In this document: one piece after another, positions 1-6,696 of the stretch
Numbering within the stretch: position 1 is the stretch's first letter
Layout: each line of letters begins with the position of its first letter
NCBI GenBank assembly: GCA_965660195.1
Contig: CBFHZM010000063.1
Coordinates: 1-10,665, forward strand
DNA from: JAYODZ01 sp965660195
GTDB taxonomy: Bacteria > Pseudomonadota > Alphaproteobacteria > RS24
DNA length: 10,665 nucleotides
Direction: 5' to 3'
The notes under the pieces: generated by a model
What the model was told of the DNA's origin: nothing
The model's input: the letters and a program-made list of their open reading frames with translations, nothing else
The model's database searches: none
Translations under genes and position numbers: made by a program

Positions 1-784
1 CCCCTGTTTTTTCTGGCGGCGCGATCGTGTCTTCTCGTCCCTGAATGACAAGTATCGGTGCCTGACCTCCGCTCCACCACAAATCGGCATCGGTATTTTG
101 GGTGGCTTCGATCTGGATCTGGGAAACGCGAATATGCCAGCCTTTGAGCCAATGAGCGGGGATTTCATTATCGTCTGCGAAAAAGGCTTTGCGGATATAG
201 GTCTGTCGCCAACTGTCGGGCAAGAACCCCCAAAATGATCGCGTGAGCGCGACCCGAATATCATCGGAGATGGTTTGGATGCCGCCAGCGGCAACGGTAA
301 TAACCGCGCTGGTCGTTTCGGGGTAAGTGGTCGCATAGGCCCGCGCGACACGATTACCGAAAGCATGCCCGACAAGAATAATACTATCGAGGCCTGCATC
401 GCGGCGAATGGTTTCGACATCATCAGCGAGGTCGAACAGCGTGATATTTTTAGTTGTTTGACCGCTCTCGAGATAGAAATTGCGGGGATCAATAAAATAC
501 ACATTATGTCCATCGCGCACCATTTCGGCTGCGAGCTCATTAAAATCACTGGCTGGCCGCCCGAGGCTTGGTATCAGAAACAGCGGCAAGCGCGTCTCGG
601 TTTCGGCTAAAAGTATATTATAGGTAAGAGTTTTACCGTTTTCTTTGGCGACGTGCGTTGTCCCCAATGATGGTCGGCCGTTGGTATTGCTGATAAATTG
701 AGCCGCCGCCATACCGAGGACAATCAGAAAGGCCAACGCAATTATTTTTGCGCTACTTTTGATCAGTGCTACCGGTTGATCCAT
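1..784 (-). CDS. Alpha/beta hydrolase fold protein, membrane-anchored, nucleophile Ser replaced by Ala (C-terminus cut by window edge)
   Basis: The first 261 residues are visible; the frame is open to the left edge, so the C-terminus is missing. Residues 12-30 are hydrophobic (KIIALAFLIVLG), suggesting a signal anchor with the catalytic domain outside the cytoplasm. The rest follows the alpha/beta hydrolase order: a strand with LFLIPSLGRP (about 68-77), a nucleophile elbow at 139-143, a lid-like region (about 175-235), and VIQGREDTIAPP (247-256), where Asp252 fits the catalytic acid. The elbow reads G-H-A-F-G, so position 141 is Ala (codon GCT, 362-364 complement) where serine is usual. The catalytic His would lie beyond the window. 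The family call is secure. Whether this is an enzyme is not: it may be inactive, bind a ligand, or use other chemistry. ATG at 784 is the only plausible in-frame start I see, and its ribosome site is weak. The gene lies 91 bp downstream of tRNA-Pro on the same strand and could share its transcript. Confidence 0.85.
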   Translation of the reverse strand, partial: MDQPVALIKSSAKIIALAFLIVLGMAAAQFISNTNGRPSLGTTHVAKENGKTLTYNILLAETETRLPLFLIPSLGRPASDFNELAAEMVRDGHNVYFIDPRNFYLESGQTTKNITLFDLADDVETIRRDAGLDSIILVGHAFGNRVARAYATTYPETTSAVITVAAGGIQTISDDIRVALTRSFWGFLPDSWRQTYIRKAFFADDNEIPAHWLKGWHIRVSQIQIEATQNTDADLWWSGGQAPILVIQGREDTIAPPEKTG

Positions 785-875
785 TGCGTTTCTCTGCCCT
801 TTACCGTTTACCTTGCCGCAGCATATGACATACCGCGGGGTTTGACGTATCTCTATGATCCGCAAGGATACCCGC

Positions 876-952
876 TGGTCGGAGTGAGAGGATTTGAACC
901 TCCGACCCCCTCGTCCCGAACGAGGTGCGCTACCAGGCTGCGCTACACTCCG
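876..952 (-). tRNA. tRNA-Pro, anticodon CGG
   Basis: A complete cloverleaf reads on the minus strand. The acceptor stem CGGAGTG (952-946) pairs with CACTCCG (886-880), followed by discriminator A and an encoded CCA (878-876). The anticodon stem CCTCG/CGAGG closes the loop TTCGGGA, giving anticodon CGG for proline codon CCG. The D arm (GCGCAGCCTGGTAGCGC) and T arm (GGAGGTTCAAATCCTC) are canonical. Length is 77 nt including CCA. A good candidate promoter lies just upstream. Confidence 0.97.
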
Positions 953-970
953 ATTATTGATCTCACCATT

Positions 971-999
971 TATATACTGCTCCGGCCGGGTTTTGCCAA
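971..999 (-). promoter_or_regulatory. Candidate sigma-70 promoter for tRNA-Pro
   Basis: On the minus strand, TTGGCA (999-994; five of six match TTGACA) is separated by exactly 17 bp from TATATA (976-971). Transcription would begin near 964, about a dozen bases before the mature 5' end of tRNA-Pro at 952. Seen by eye, with no scoring. Confidence 0.5.
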
Positions 1000-1146
1000 T
1001 ATTCGGTTCCGTCTATTTGTTATGGAACTCTTCCTTTTCAGGGGGCGCGTTAAGCAAAAGTTAAGATTCCATCGTTAGACTTGCGCTTGGAAATATGTAG
1101 GATGGAGAAGGTATTGTTTTTAGCGTGAACCAAAAGAGGGGTTAAC

Positions 1147-2247
1147 ATGGAACGCAATTCAGACATGTATTTGGCGCGACGCTCAGGGCCTCGGTTTTTG
1201 AGGCTTTTTATCTTTACTTTGCTGGCGGTGATCGCTTGGTGGCTTCTGCTCTCGCCAGTGCCCTTTGACCCACAACCCATGTCGATGGCTCCAAACCCGG
1301 CTGGCGAAGCACCCTATATTTCAAATAGCCGCCTCAGTGCGGCTGAACTGGTGACCACAGGAAAGGGCCCTGAAGGCGTGGCCTTTGATCCCGATGGAAA
1401 CTTGGTCACAGGGCTGGTCGATGGCCGTTTGGTGCGTGTCAATAGCGCTGGCGAGATCGAAGAGCTCGGCAATACCGAGGGGCGTCCCTTGGGCTTGGAC
1501 TATGATGCAGCCGGTAATTTGATTATCGCCGATGCTGCAAAGGGACTGCTAAAACTCGCGCCAGATGGTCGCCTGACCGTCTTGGCCGATAGTTATGAGG
1601 ACAAAAAATTGGGCTTTGTCGATGATCTGACGATTGGCAAGGATGGGCGTATTTGGTTCTCTGATGCTTCGCAGCTTTTTCCCTATGGTAACGACTCGCT
1701 CGAGCTCTTCACCGCCTTACCATCTGGCCGGCTTTTTGTCTTCGACCCGCGCGATAATAGCTTGCAACTGGTGCTCGGCGATTTGGCTTTTTCAAATGGC
1801 GTCGCTTTAGCGCAGGACGAGAGCTTCGTGTTGGTGAATGAGACGTATCAAGCGCGGGTTACGCGCCTTTGGTTAACTGGCGACCGCGCCGGCCAGAGCG
1901 ATGTTTTGATCGAAAACCTGCCCGGTTTTCCAGATAATATCACTGAGGCGCCAAACGGTGATTTCTGGATCGCCTTGGTCGCGCCGCGCAGTGGCTTTAC
2001 CGATCGGCTGATGAACAGCACTTTCCTGCGTAAGGTTATTTGGCGCATCATGCAGGTCTTTCCAAGCGAGCTGGCACAACCGCATGTCTGGGCTGTCCGC
2101 GTTTCGAATACGGGTGAGGTGGTCGATGTTTTGGACGATCCAAGCGAACATTTAACCATGATGACCAGTGTCACTGAACGCGATGGCAAGCTTTATTTGG
2201 GGAGTTTAATCAAGCCGTATGTTGGCGTTTTGGCGCTACAAAATTAA
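1147..2247 (+). CDS. Strictosidine synthase/SMP-30-like beta-propeller protein with N-terminal membrane anchor
   Basis: This 366-residue protein has an N-terminal hydrophobic segment (about 17-36, FLRLFIFTLLAVIAWWLLL) preceded by arginines, so it is probably anchored in the inner membrane with its main domain in the periplasm. The rest is built of propeller-blade repeats: GPEGVAFDPDGNLVTG, RPLGLDYDAAGNLIIAD, FVDDLTIGKDGRIWFSDAS, FSNGVALAQDESFVLVNET and LPGFPDNITEAPNGDFWIA. The order and the LPGFPDNI motif resemble the strictosidine synthase-like/APMAP branch of the SMP-30/gluconolactonase superfamily. Bacterial members are usually predicted calcium-dependent lactonases or esterases; the substrate here is unknown and true strictosidine synthesis is not implied. 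AGAGGGG six bases upstream of ATG supports this start. It stands alone, divergent from tRNA-Pro, with tRNA-Gln 65 bp downstream. Confidence 0.9.
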   Translation: MERNSDMYLARRSGPRFLRLFIFTLLAVIAWWLLLSPVPFDPQPMSMAPNPAGEAPYISNSRLSAAELVTTGKGPEGVAFDPDGNLVTGLVDGRLVRVNSAGEIEELGNTEGRPLGLDYDAAGNLIIADAAKGLLKLAPDGRLTVLADSYEDKKLGFVDDLTIGKDGRIWFSDASQLFPYGNDSLELFTALPSGRLFVFDPRDNSLQLVLGDLAFSNGVALAQDESFVLVNETYQARVTRLWLTGDRAGQSDVLIENLPGFPDNITEAPNGDFWIALVAPRSGFTDRLMNSTFLRKVIWRIMQVFPSELAQPHVWAVRVSNTGEVVDVLDDPSEHLTMMTSVTERDGKLYLGSLIKPYVGVLALQN

Positions 2248-2273
2248 TTTTACGAAATAATGTCGCTCGGGGC

Positions 2274-2302
2274 TAGACCACGCGGCAAAAACTAAGTATT
2301 TT
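2274..2302 (+). promoter_or_regulatory. Candidate sigma-70 promoter for tRNA-Gln
   Basis: TAGACC (2274-2279; four of six match TTGACA) lies 17 bp before TATTTT (2297-2302; four of six match TATAAT). It is followed by a GC-rich stretch CCGAGCGG before the tRNA at 2313, the kind of discriminator often seen at stable-RNA promoters. The tRNA may instead be read from the upstream propeller gene. Judged by eye. Confidence 0.35.
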
Positions 2303-2312
2303 CCGAGCGGAT

Positions 2313-2387
<75 letters not shown>

Positions 2388-2400
2388 CTCTCACTCCTAA

Positions 2401-2925
2401 TTAGGATGCATCGGGGCTTCTGAACCGATATACCCCTTGCTGGTAGTTCTTGGCATTTTCGCAATAAAACTGAGCATTGAGTTGATTGGCGGCGGCGCAA
2501 TCGCGGCTCGCGATCACTTTGGCAGGTGCTCCGGCAATGATTGAATTCTCTGGAAAGATGGTGTTTTCAGTGACGATTGCGTGGCCAGCGACGATCGAAT
2601 TAGCGCCGATGACACTACCGTCCATCAGCGTGGCATTGATGCCTATCAAACAATTATCGCCGATCGTGCAGCCATGCAGCGTCGCGTGATGCGTGATCGA
2701 ACAGTTGTCGCCGACAAGTGTCGGGGTCGAAACACCGACATGGATCATAACAAAATCTTGAATATTGGTTCGAGTTCCAATTTGGATCTCATAAAGCTCG
2801 GCACGCATAACGACCTGTGGCCAGACCGAGCTTTCTGGGCCGATCGAAATCTTGCCATAAAGATAGGCCGTCTCATGCAGATAGACCGAAGGGGCAAGTG
2901 TAATATCGGGCCCAAAAATAGGCAT
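2401..2925 (-). CDS. Gamma-type carbonic anhydrase family protein (left-handed beta-helix hexapeptide repeats)
   Basis: This 174-residue protein consists of hexapeptide repeats of the left-handed beta-helix fold (for example SIGPESSVW, LVGDNCSI, CTIGDNCLIG, SVIGANSIV), a fold that forms trimers. All three zinc-ligand histidines of the gamma-carbonic anhydrase family appear present: His62 (VMIHVG), His79 and His84 (THHATLHGC). Arg41 and Gln56 (TNIQD) match the conserved active-site Arg and Gln; the usual RGD-like triplet here is R-A-E. The function is probably reversible CO2 hydration or a related zinc-dependent role; many such proteins have unproven activity. The frame stays open upstream to 3021, but ATG at 2925 is chosen because AGGAGG sits five bases before it and MPIFGPDITLAP is a family-like N-terminus. 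It is the last gene of a three-gene unit, 19 bp after the phosphatidyltransferase stop. Confidence 0.93.
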   Translation of the reverse strand: MPIFGPDITLAPSVYLHETAYLYGKISIGPESSVWPQVVMRAELYEIQIGTRTNIQDFVMIHVGVSTPTLVGDNCSITHHATLHGCTIGDNCLIGINATLMDGSVIGANSIVAGHAIVTENTIFPENSIIAGAPAKVIASRDCAAANQLNAQFYCENAKNYQQGVYRFRSPDAS

Positions 2926-2930
2926 ACGAT

Positions 2931-2936
2931 CCTCCT
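2931..2936 (-). promoter_or_regulatory. Ribosome binding site fixing the carbonic anhydrase start
   Basis: A full AGGAGG on the minus strand lies five bases before the ATG at 2925. It rules out the longer reading frame that would start inside the preceding gene. Confidence 0.85.
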
Positions 2937-2944
2937 TAGATGCG

Positions 2945-3541
2945 TCAGCTAAGTTGTTTGCCGGCCACAATGATGCGACCAATGACCGAGCAATAGACAA
3001 TGGCAGCGAAGATATAAGCAAGCTGGGTGAAGTGAGCTGGCCATATCATGCAGGCCATAAAGAAGAGGATGGTCTCAGTACCCTCAGCGAGCCCTGCAAG
3101 GTAGAAAAACCCTTTTTTGCCTTGCGCTTCGGTGGTTAGCGATAGCTTTTCTGCCATGACGGCAAAGGCAAGAAACACGGTCATTGACATCGCAAAGCTC
3201 GAGAGCAAGATGGCTGCCGCAACCGCATTGTCAGGTGATAGACAGATGAAACTCAACGGCAAGATTGACCATATCAAAAAATCGGCAACGATATCAGCAT
3301 AGGCACCGAAATTTGAGACGGTTTCGCGTTGGCGCGCAACGGCGCCATCGAGGCCATCAGCAAAACGGTTTGCGAGCAGGAACAAAAGCGCCAGATCCAT
3401 CCTGCCGCGCGCCGTGGCAACGGCGCTGGCAAGGCCGCAAACAAAGCCAAGTGCGGTGATACTATTGGCCGATAGCGGGCTGAAGCGCGCGAGCCGATTT
3501 AAAGGCGGATCAATGAGCCGCCGCATCACCGGATCGAGCAT
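2945..3541 (-). CDS. CDP-alcohol phosphatidyltransferase family membrane protein
   Basis: This 198-residue integral membrane enzyme carries the complete family signature: Asp62-x2-Asp65-Gly66-x2-Ala69-Arg70-x8-Gly79-x3-Asp83-x3-Asp87 (FADGLDGAVAR ... GAYADIVAD). The four aspartates bind the metals and the CDP-alcohol. Hydrophobic segments cover roughly 25-42, 48-60, 84-100, 105-127, 147-167 and 170-190, consistent with six membrane helices. The family transfers a phosphatidyl or phospho-alcohol group from a CDP-linked donor to an alcohol, releasing CMP. The exact product (phosphatidylglycerophosphate, phosphatidylserine, phosphatidylinositol phosphate or another) cannot be decided from sequence. 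The motif GLAEGTETILFF near 150-161 is, as I recall, typical of a proteobacterial subgroup without an assigned role. ATG at 3541 lies 9 bp after the nitronate monooxygenase stop, so the two are probably co-transcribed. Confidence 0.92.
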   Translation of the reverse strand: MLDPVMRRLIDPPLNRLARFSPLSANSITALGFVCGLASAVATARGRMDLALLFLLANRFADGLDGAVARQRETVSNFGAYADIVADFLIWSILPLSFICLSPDNAVAAAILLSSFAMSMTVFLAFAVMAEKLSLTTEAQGKKGFFYLAGLAEGTETILFFMACMIWPAHFTQLAYIFAAIVYCSVIGRIIVAGKQLS

Positions 3542-3550
3542 GGCGTTCTC

Positions 3551-4522
3551 TTAGCTCGCGCGACCGACAAGGTCGTTGACGGCAGTTTTAAATTCTTTTT
3601 CCAGGCCATCGACAATCTCGGCAATGGTTTGTACTCGCTCGATGCTACCGATACCCTGGCCACAACCCCAAATATCTTTCCAGGCCTTCGAGGCTGTGTT
3701 GCCGCCCGAACCGAAATTCATTTTCGACTTGTCTGCCTCGGGTAAATTGTCGGGATCAAGACCAGCCGCCGCGATTGAGGGTTTCAGATAATTGCCATGA
3801 ACGCCAGTAAAGAGCGACGAGTAAACAATATCGTCTGCGGCGGAGGCGACTAGCATATCCTTATAGCCCGCTTCGGCGTTCGCTTCTTCGGACGCGATGA
3901 AGCGTGAGCCAATATAAGCAAGATCAGCCCCCATCGCTAAGGCGCCAGCGACCGCATAACCGTCCCCCATGGCGCCGGAGACCAATATTGTGCCGTCAAA
4001 CCATTGTTTGACCTCACGCACTAGCGCGAAGGGACTGAGTGTGCCGGCATGCCCACCGGCTCCCGCGCAGACCAAAATCAGACCATCGACGCCTTGTTCA
4101 GCCGCTTTTTGCGCATGCTTCACATTGATCACATCATGAAAAACAACACCGCCGTAGCTATGTGCTGCTTCGACGATTTCGGCAGGTGGGCGAAGGCTGG
4201 TGATAATAATCGGGACTTTATGCTTAACGCAGGTTTCCATATCTTGAGCAAGGCGGTCATTTGAGCTGTGACAAATCTGGTTGACCGCATAAGGGGCAAC
4301 AATGGCGCCAGGGTTTTCTTCTTTGTATTGCGTGAGATCATCATTAATCCGCGTTAGCCATTCGTCGAGAACCTCGACAGGTCGGGCATTTAAGGCCGGG
4401 AACGAGCCGACAATGCCAGCTTTACATTGGGCAGTAACAAGCTCGGGACCTGAAATGATAAAGAGGGGTGAGCCAACAACGGGAACCCTGAGATTACCCT
4501 GTAAAACGCGCGGAAGTGCCAT
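3551..4522 (-). CDS. Nitronate monooxygenase family flavoprotein (2-nitropropane dioxygenase-like)
   Basis: This 323-residue TIM-barrel flavoprotein begins with the family-like MALPRVLQGNLRVPVVGSPL and continues SGPELVTAQCKAGIVGSFPA. GAGGHAG (154-160) is the FMN-phosphate loop, and its His158 aligns with the catalytic His of characterised nitronate monooxygenases. VSGAMGDG (181-188) and AMGADLAYIGSRF (196-208) form the second FMN-binding region. The family oxidises alkyl nitronates with O2 and FMN, and is thought to detoxify propionate 3-nitronate. Related barrels include FabK-type enoyl-ACP reductases, but the GGHAG motif and overall pattern favour nitronate monooxygenase. It is cytoplasmic, with no signal peptide. 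AAGGAG six bases before ATG confirms the start. It leads the three-gene minus-strand unit and is divergent from the TauD-like gene; no physiological substrate is evident from the neighbours. Confidence 0.93.
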   Translation of the reverse strand: MALPRVLQGNLRVPVVGSPLFIISGPELVTAQCKAGIVGSFPALNARPVEVLDEWLTRINDDLTQYKEENPGAIVAPYAVNQICHSSNDRLAQDMETCVKHKVPIIITSLRPPAEIVEAAHSYGGVVFHDVINVKHAQKAAEQGVDGLILVCAGAGGHAGTLSPFALVREVKQWFDGTILVSGAMGDGYAVAGALAMGADLAYIGSRFIASEEANAEAGYKDMLVASAADDIVYSSLFTGVHGNYLKPSIAAAGLDPDNLPEADKSKMNFGSGGNTASKAWKDIWGCGQGIGSIERVQTIAEIVDGLEKEFKTAVNDLVGRAS

Positions 4523-4546
4523 AATTATCTCCTTTAACTGGTTCGG

Positions 4547-4574
4547 ATAATAGTGCTGTAGACAGATTGGACAA
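4547..4574 (-). promoter_or_regulatory. Candidate sigma-70 promoter for the nitronate monooxygenase unit
   Basis: On the minus strand TTGTCC (4574-4569; four of six match TTGACA) lies 16 bp before TATTAT (4552-4547; five of six match TATAAT). Transcription would start near 4540, leaving a leader of roughly 18 bases that just holds the AAGGAG ribosome site. It lies inside the 84-bp divergent region shared with the TauD-like gene. Confidence 0.45.
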
Positions 4575-4587
4575 GCGGAATTAGCAT
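4559..4587 (+). promoter_or_regulatory. Weak candidate promoter for the TauD-like dioxygenase
   Basis: TAGACA (4559-4564; five of six match TTGACA) lies 17 bp before TAGCAT (4582-4587; four of six match TATAAT). It overlaps the opposing candidate promoter, so the two genes could compete for polymerase. An AT-rich TATTAT at 4587-4592 is an alternative -10. Low certainty. Confidence 0.25.
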
Positions 4588-4596
4588 ATTATTTTT

Positions 4597-4602
4597 GGAG
4601 GG
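4597..4602 (+). promoter_or_regulatory. Ribosome binding site fixing the TauD-like start
   Basis: GGAGGG lies four bases before the ATG at 4607. This excludes the in-frame TTG at 4595, which overlaps the site itself. Confidence 0.8.
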
Positions 4603-4606
4603 TAGC

Positions 4607-5464
4607 ATGGTGCATGTTGAAAAATCATCGGGACCATTTGGCGCATATGTTACAGGGGTTGATCTATCGGCGCCTTTAAGCGCGGCCGACCTTGCTGCAG
4701 TGCGCACAGCGTGGTTGGAAAATTATGTTTTAGCTTTTCCCGACCAACCCTTAACCCATGATGCGCTCGAAGCCTTTACGGCGCAATTCGGACCGTTCGG
4801 TGAAGATCCATTTATCGAGCCCTTGGAAGACCATCCGCATATTTTGGAGTTACGGCGCGAGCCGACAGAGACCGTATCGAATTTTGGCGCTGCTTGGCAT
4901 TCGGATTGGAGCTTTCAAGCGACGCCGCCAGCGGCCACTATCTTGCATTCGAAGGTCACGCCGCCGGTGGGGGGCGATACACTATTTGCCGATGGTTACG
5001 CGGCCTGGGAAGATCTGCCGGCGGCAATGAAACAGACACTTTTGGGATTACGCGGTATTCATAGTGCTGTTTTACCCTATAGCCCGCGCGGGGTTTATGC
5101 GCAGGATCAAGATCAACGCAGTATGAAGTTTAAGCTAAGCGAGGAGGCTGAGGATACATATCTGCATCCGATCGCACGGGTACACCCCGAGACTGGCCGC
5201 GTCGCGTTGTTTATCAATCGCGTTTATACCATTGGCATTGATGGCCTTCCGCATGATGAAGCGATGAGTTTATTGGACGAGCTTTGTGCCCATAGCGTGC
5301 AGGAAAAATATGTTTATCGCCACAAGTGGCAGCAGAATATGCTTTTGATGTGGGATAATCGTTGTCTTCAACATTTAGCCGACGGCGGCTATGACGGCCA
5401 TTTGCGTGTGATGCATCGTACTACGGTCGGCGGCGATGTGCCGATCGCCAGCAATCATCTCTAA
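4607..5464 (+). CDS. TauD/TfdA family Fe(II)/2-oxoglutarate-dependent dioxygenase
   Basis: This 285-residue protein shows the full active site of the family: His98-x-Asp100 (AAWHSDWSF) and distal His256 (WDNRCLQHLAD) for Fe(II), and Arg271 (VMHRTTVGGD) for the 2-oxoglutarate carboxylate. The N-terminal GAYVTGVDLSAPLS and central TPPVGGDTLFADGYAAWEDL are typical. Members hydroxylate a carbon next to a leaving group, as in taurine, alkylsulfonates, alkyl sulfates or phenoxyacetates, giving an aldehyde plus sulfite or an equivalent, with succinate and CO2. No sulfonate transporter or desulfonation gene is nearby, so the substrate is not inferable and the name tauD should not be assigned. Cytoplasmic. 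It is divergent from the nitronate monooxygenase, and its stop codon overlaps the stop of the convergent esterase gene (5461-5464). Confidence 0.93.
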   Translation: MVHVEKSSGPFGAYVTGVDLSAPLSAADLAAVRTAWLENYVLAFPDQPLTHDALEAFTAQFGPFGEDPFIEPLEDHPHILELRREPTETVSNFGAAWHSDWSFQATPPAATILHSKVTPPVGGDTLFADGYAAWEDLPAAMKQTLLGLRGIHSAVLPYSPRGVYAQDQDQRSMKFKLSEEAEDTYLHPIARVHPETGRVALFINRVYTIGIDGLPHDEAMSLLDELCAHSVQEKYVYRHKWQQNMLLMWDNRCLQHLADGGYDGHLRVMHRTTVGGDVPIASNHL

Positions 5465-6696
5465 TCGATTAGCGCGCCATACACCAATTGTTGCAATTGT
5501 GGGCGTATCGGATAAGCGCCCGATGGCATGAGCTGGGTGAGGAAGATGACCGAGATTTGATTGACGGGATCATTCCAGAAAAATGTGCTGGCTAGGCCAC
5601 CCCAGGAATAGTTACCAGTAAAGCTCACCGTTGGCGTTTCGGTTGGGTTAATGACCACCGAGAAGCCAAGACCAAAGCCTGTACCACCATAGCTAACCTC
5701 AGAAAACGTACCCCGGGCCCGCTGCATCATTGTTTCGTTATTGGGCAGGTGGTTCGATGTCATTTTGGTCAATGTGTGCGGGCTTAACAAGCGTGTTCCG
5801 TCCAATTCGCCACCGCGACGAAGGAATTCGCAAAACCGCGCATAATCGTTCATCGTCGATAATAATCCGCCACCGCCGGAAAGAAACAGGCGCCCGGGAC
5901 GATAAATTGTACGGTCGGGGCTGTCCGCTAGTTGGATCTCGCCCGAGAGTGGGTCGCGATTGTAATTGTGGGTTAGGCGATTGAGCCGAGCGTCATCAAT
6001 CGTAAACATGGTGTCATGCATGCCGAGTGGGTCGAGAATTTTATCCTTAAAATAGACGTCGAGCGATTGCCCTGAAATGACTTCAATCAGACGACCGCAA
6101 ATATCGGTGGAAACAGAATAATTCCATGCCTCGCCGGGTGAAAACACCAAAGGCATTTCCGCCACGCGGTCGGAAAATTCTGCAAGGTCATACTTTTCTG
6201 ATCGCGCGCCATTGATTTTATTGTTGCGGTACAGCGCATCGACAGGGCTGTCCATCATGAAATCGTATGTCAGGCCAGACTGGTGGGTCAGTAGGTCGAG
6301 TATCGTCATCTCGCGATCTGGTTTCTTTACTGTGTAGTCACGCGACGTGCCGCTATCGAAAACGGTCACATTTTTAAAGCTCGGGATAAATTTTGCGACC
6401 GGGTCGGTGAGCTGAAATTTGCCCTGTTCGAAAAGCATCATCAGTCCGACCGATGTGATCGGTTTGGTCATAGAGTAAATGCGATAAATGGAATGACGAT
6501 CTGGCGTGAATCCGCCGTCAAAAGCGCTTGTGCCCTGCCAGTTCTCGTATAGAACATGACCGTGCCGCATGATGGTAAGGCCCCAATTGGGTAGCTTACT
6601 GTTGTCGAGATAGGTTTGCAAAAACCCCTCAATCAACCCGAGACGATTGGTATCGAAGCCATATTCTTGCGGCGCTGCTACTTTAAATTTATCCAT
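5461..6696 (-). CDS. Serine hydrolase of the class C beta-lactamase/EstB esterase family
   Basis: This 411-residue protein has the beta-lactamase-like serine hydrolase plan: Ser75-x-x-Lys78 (YSMTKP) as nucleophile and base, Tyr193 in WNYSVSTD as the second motif (Y-S-V in place of the Y-A-N of class C beta-lactamases), and SWGGLAST (364-371) in place of the K-T-G box. That last feature matches EstB-type carboxylesterases, which use Ser75, Lys78 and Tyr181 with a tryptophan in the WGG motif. The expected activity is hydrolysis of short-chain esters rather than beta-lactam resistance. No signal peptide is visible, so it is probably cytoplasmic. It is the last gene of the long minus-strand unit. 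Its ATG (6696-6694) overlaps the stop of the oligopeptidase gene by 8 bases (ATGGATAA) and no clear ribosome site precedes it, suggesting translational coupling. Confidence 0.93.
   Translation of the reverse strand: MDKFKVAAPQEYGFDTNRLGLIEGFLQTYLDNSKLPNWGLTIMRHGHVLYENWQGTSAFDGGFTPDRHSIYRIYSMTKPITSVGLMMLFEQGKFQLTDPVAKFIPSFKNVTVFDSGTSRDYTVKKPDREMTILDLLTHQSGLTYDFMMDSPVDALYRNNKINGARSEKYDLAEFSDRVAEMPLVFSPGEAWNYSVSTDICGRLIEVISGQSLDVYFKDKILDPLGMHDTMFTIDDARLNRLTHNYNRDPLSGEIQLADSPDRTIYRPGRLFLSGGGGLLSTMNDYARFCEFLRRGGELDGTRLLSPHTLTKMTSNHLPNNETMMQRARGTFSEVSYGGTGFGLGFSVVINPTETPTVSFTGNYSWGGLASTFFWNDPVNQISVIFLTQLMPSGAYPIRPQLQQLVYGALID

Noticed and set aside
275..610. Plus-strand 111-residue open frame opposite the alpha/beta hydrolase.
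   Set aside because: The minus frame encodes a clear hydrolase; the plus frame has no recognisable motifs.
811..867. Inverted pair CCTTGC/GCAAGG between tRNA-Pro and the hydrolase start, as a possible terminator or leader hairpin.
   Set aside because: The arms are only six bases with a 45-base loop and no T-run follows; this is within chance.
698..1078. Plus-strand 126-residue open frame.
   Set aside because: It runs through the tRNA-Pro gene antisense and across the hydrolase start; its protein is not family-like and no ribosome site is seen.
2405..2435. ATCGG/CCGAT stem inside the end of the carbonic anhydrase gene as a terminator for tRNA-Gln.
   Set aside because: The stem is five bases long with a 10-base loop and is not followed by a T-run.
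2926..3021. Longer N-terminus for the carbonic anhydrase gene, starting at 3021.
   Set aside because: It would overlap the end of the phosphatidyltransferase gene and lacks family similarity, whereas ATG 2925 has a full AGGAGG.
5461..6696. Beta-lactamase resistance gene.
   Set aside because: The protein has WGG in place of the KTG box and no signal peptide, which favours an EstB-type esterase.
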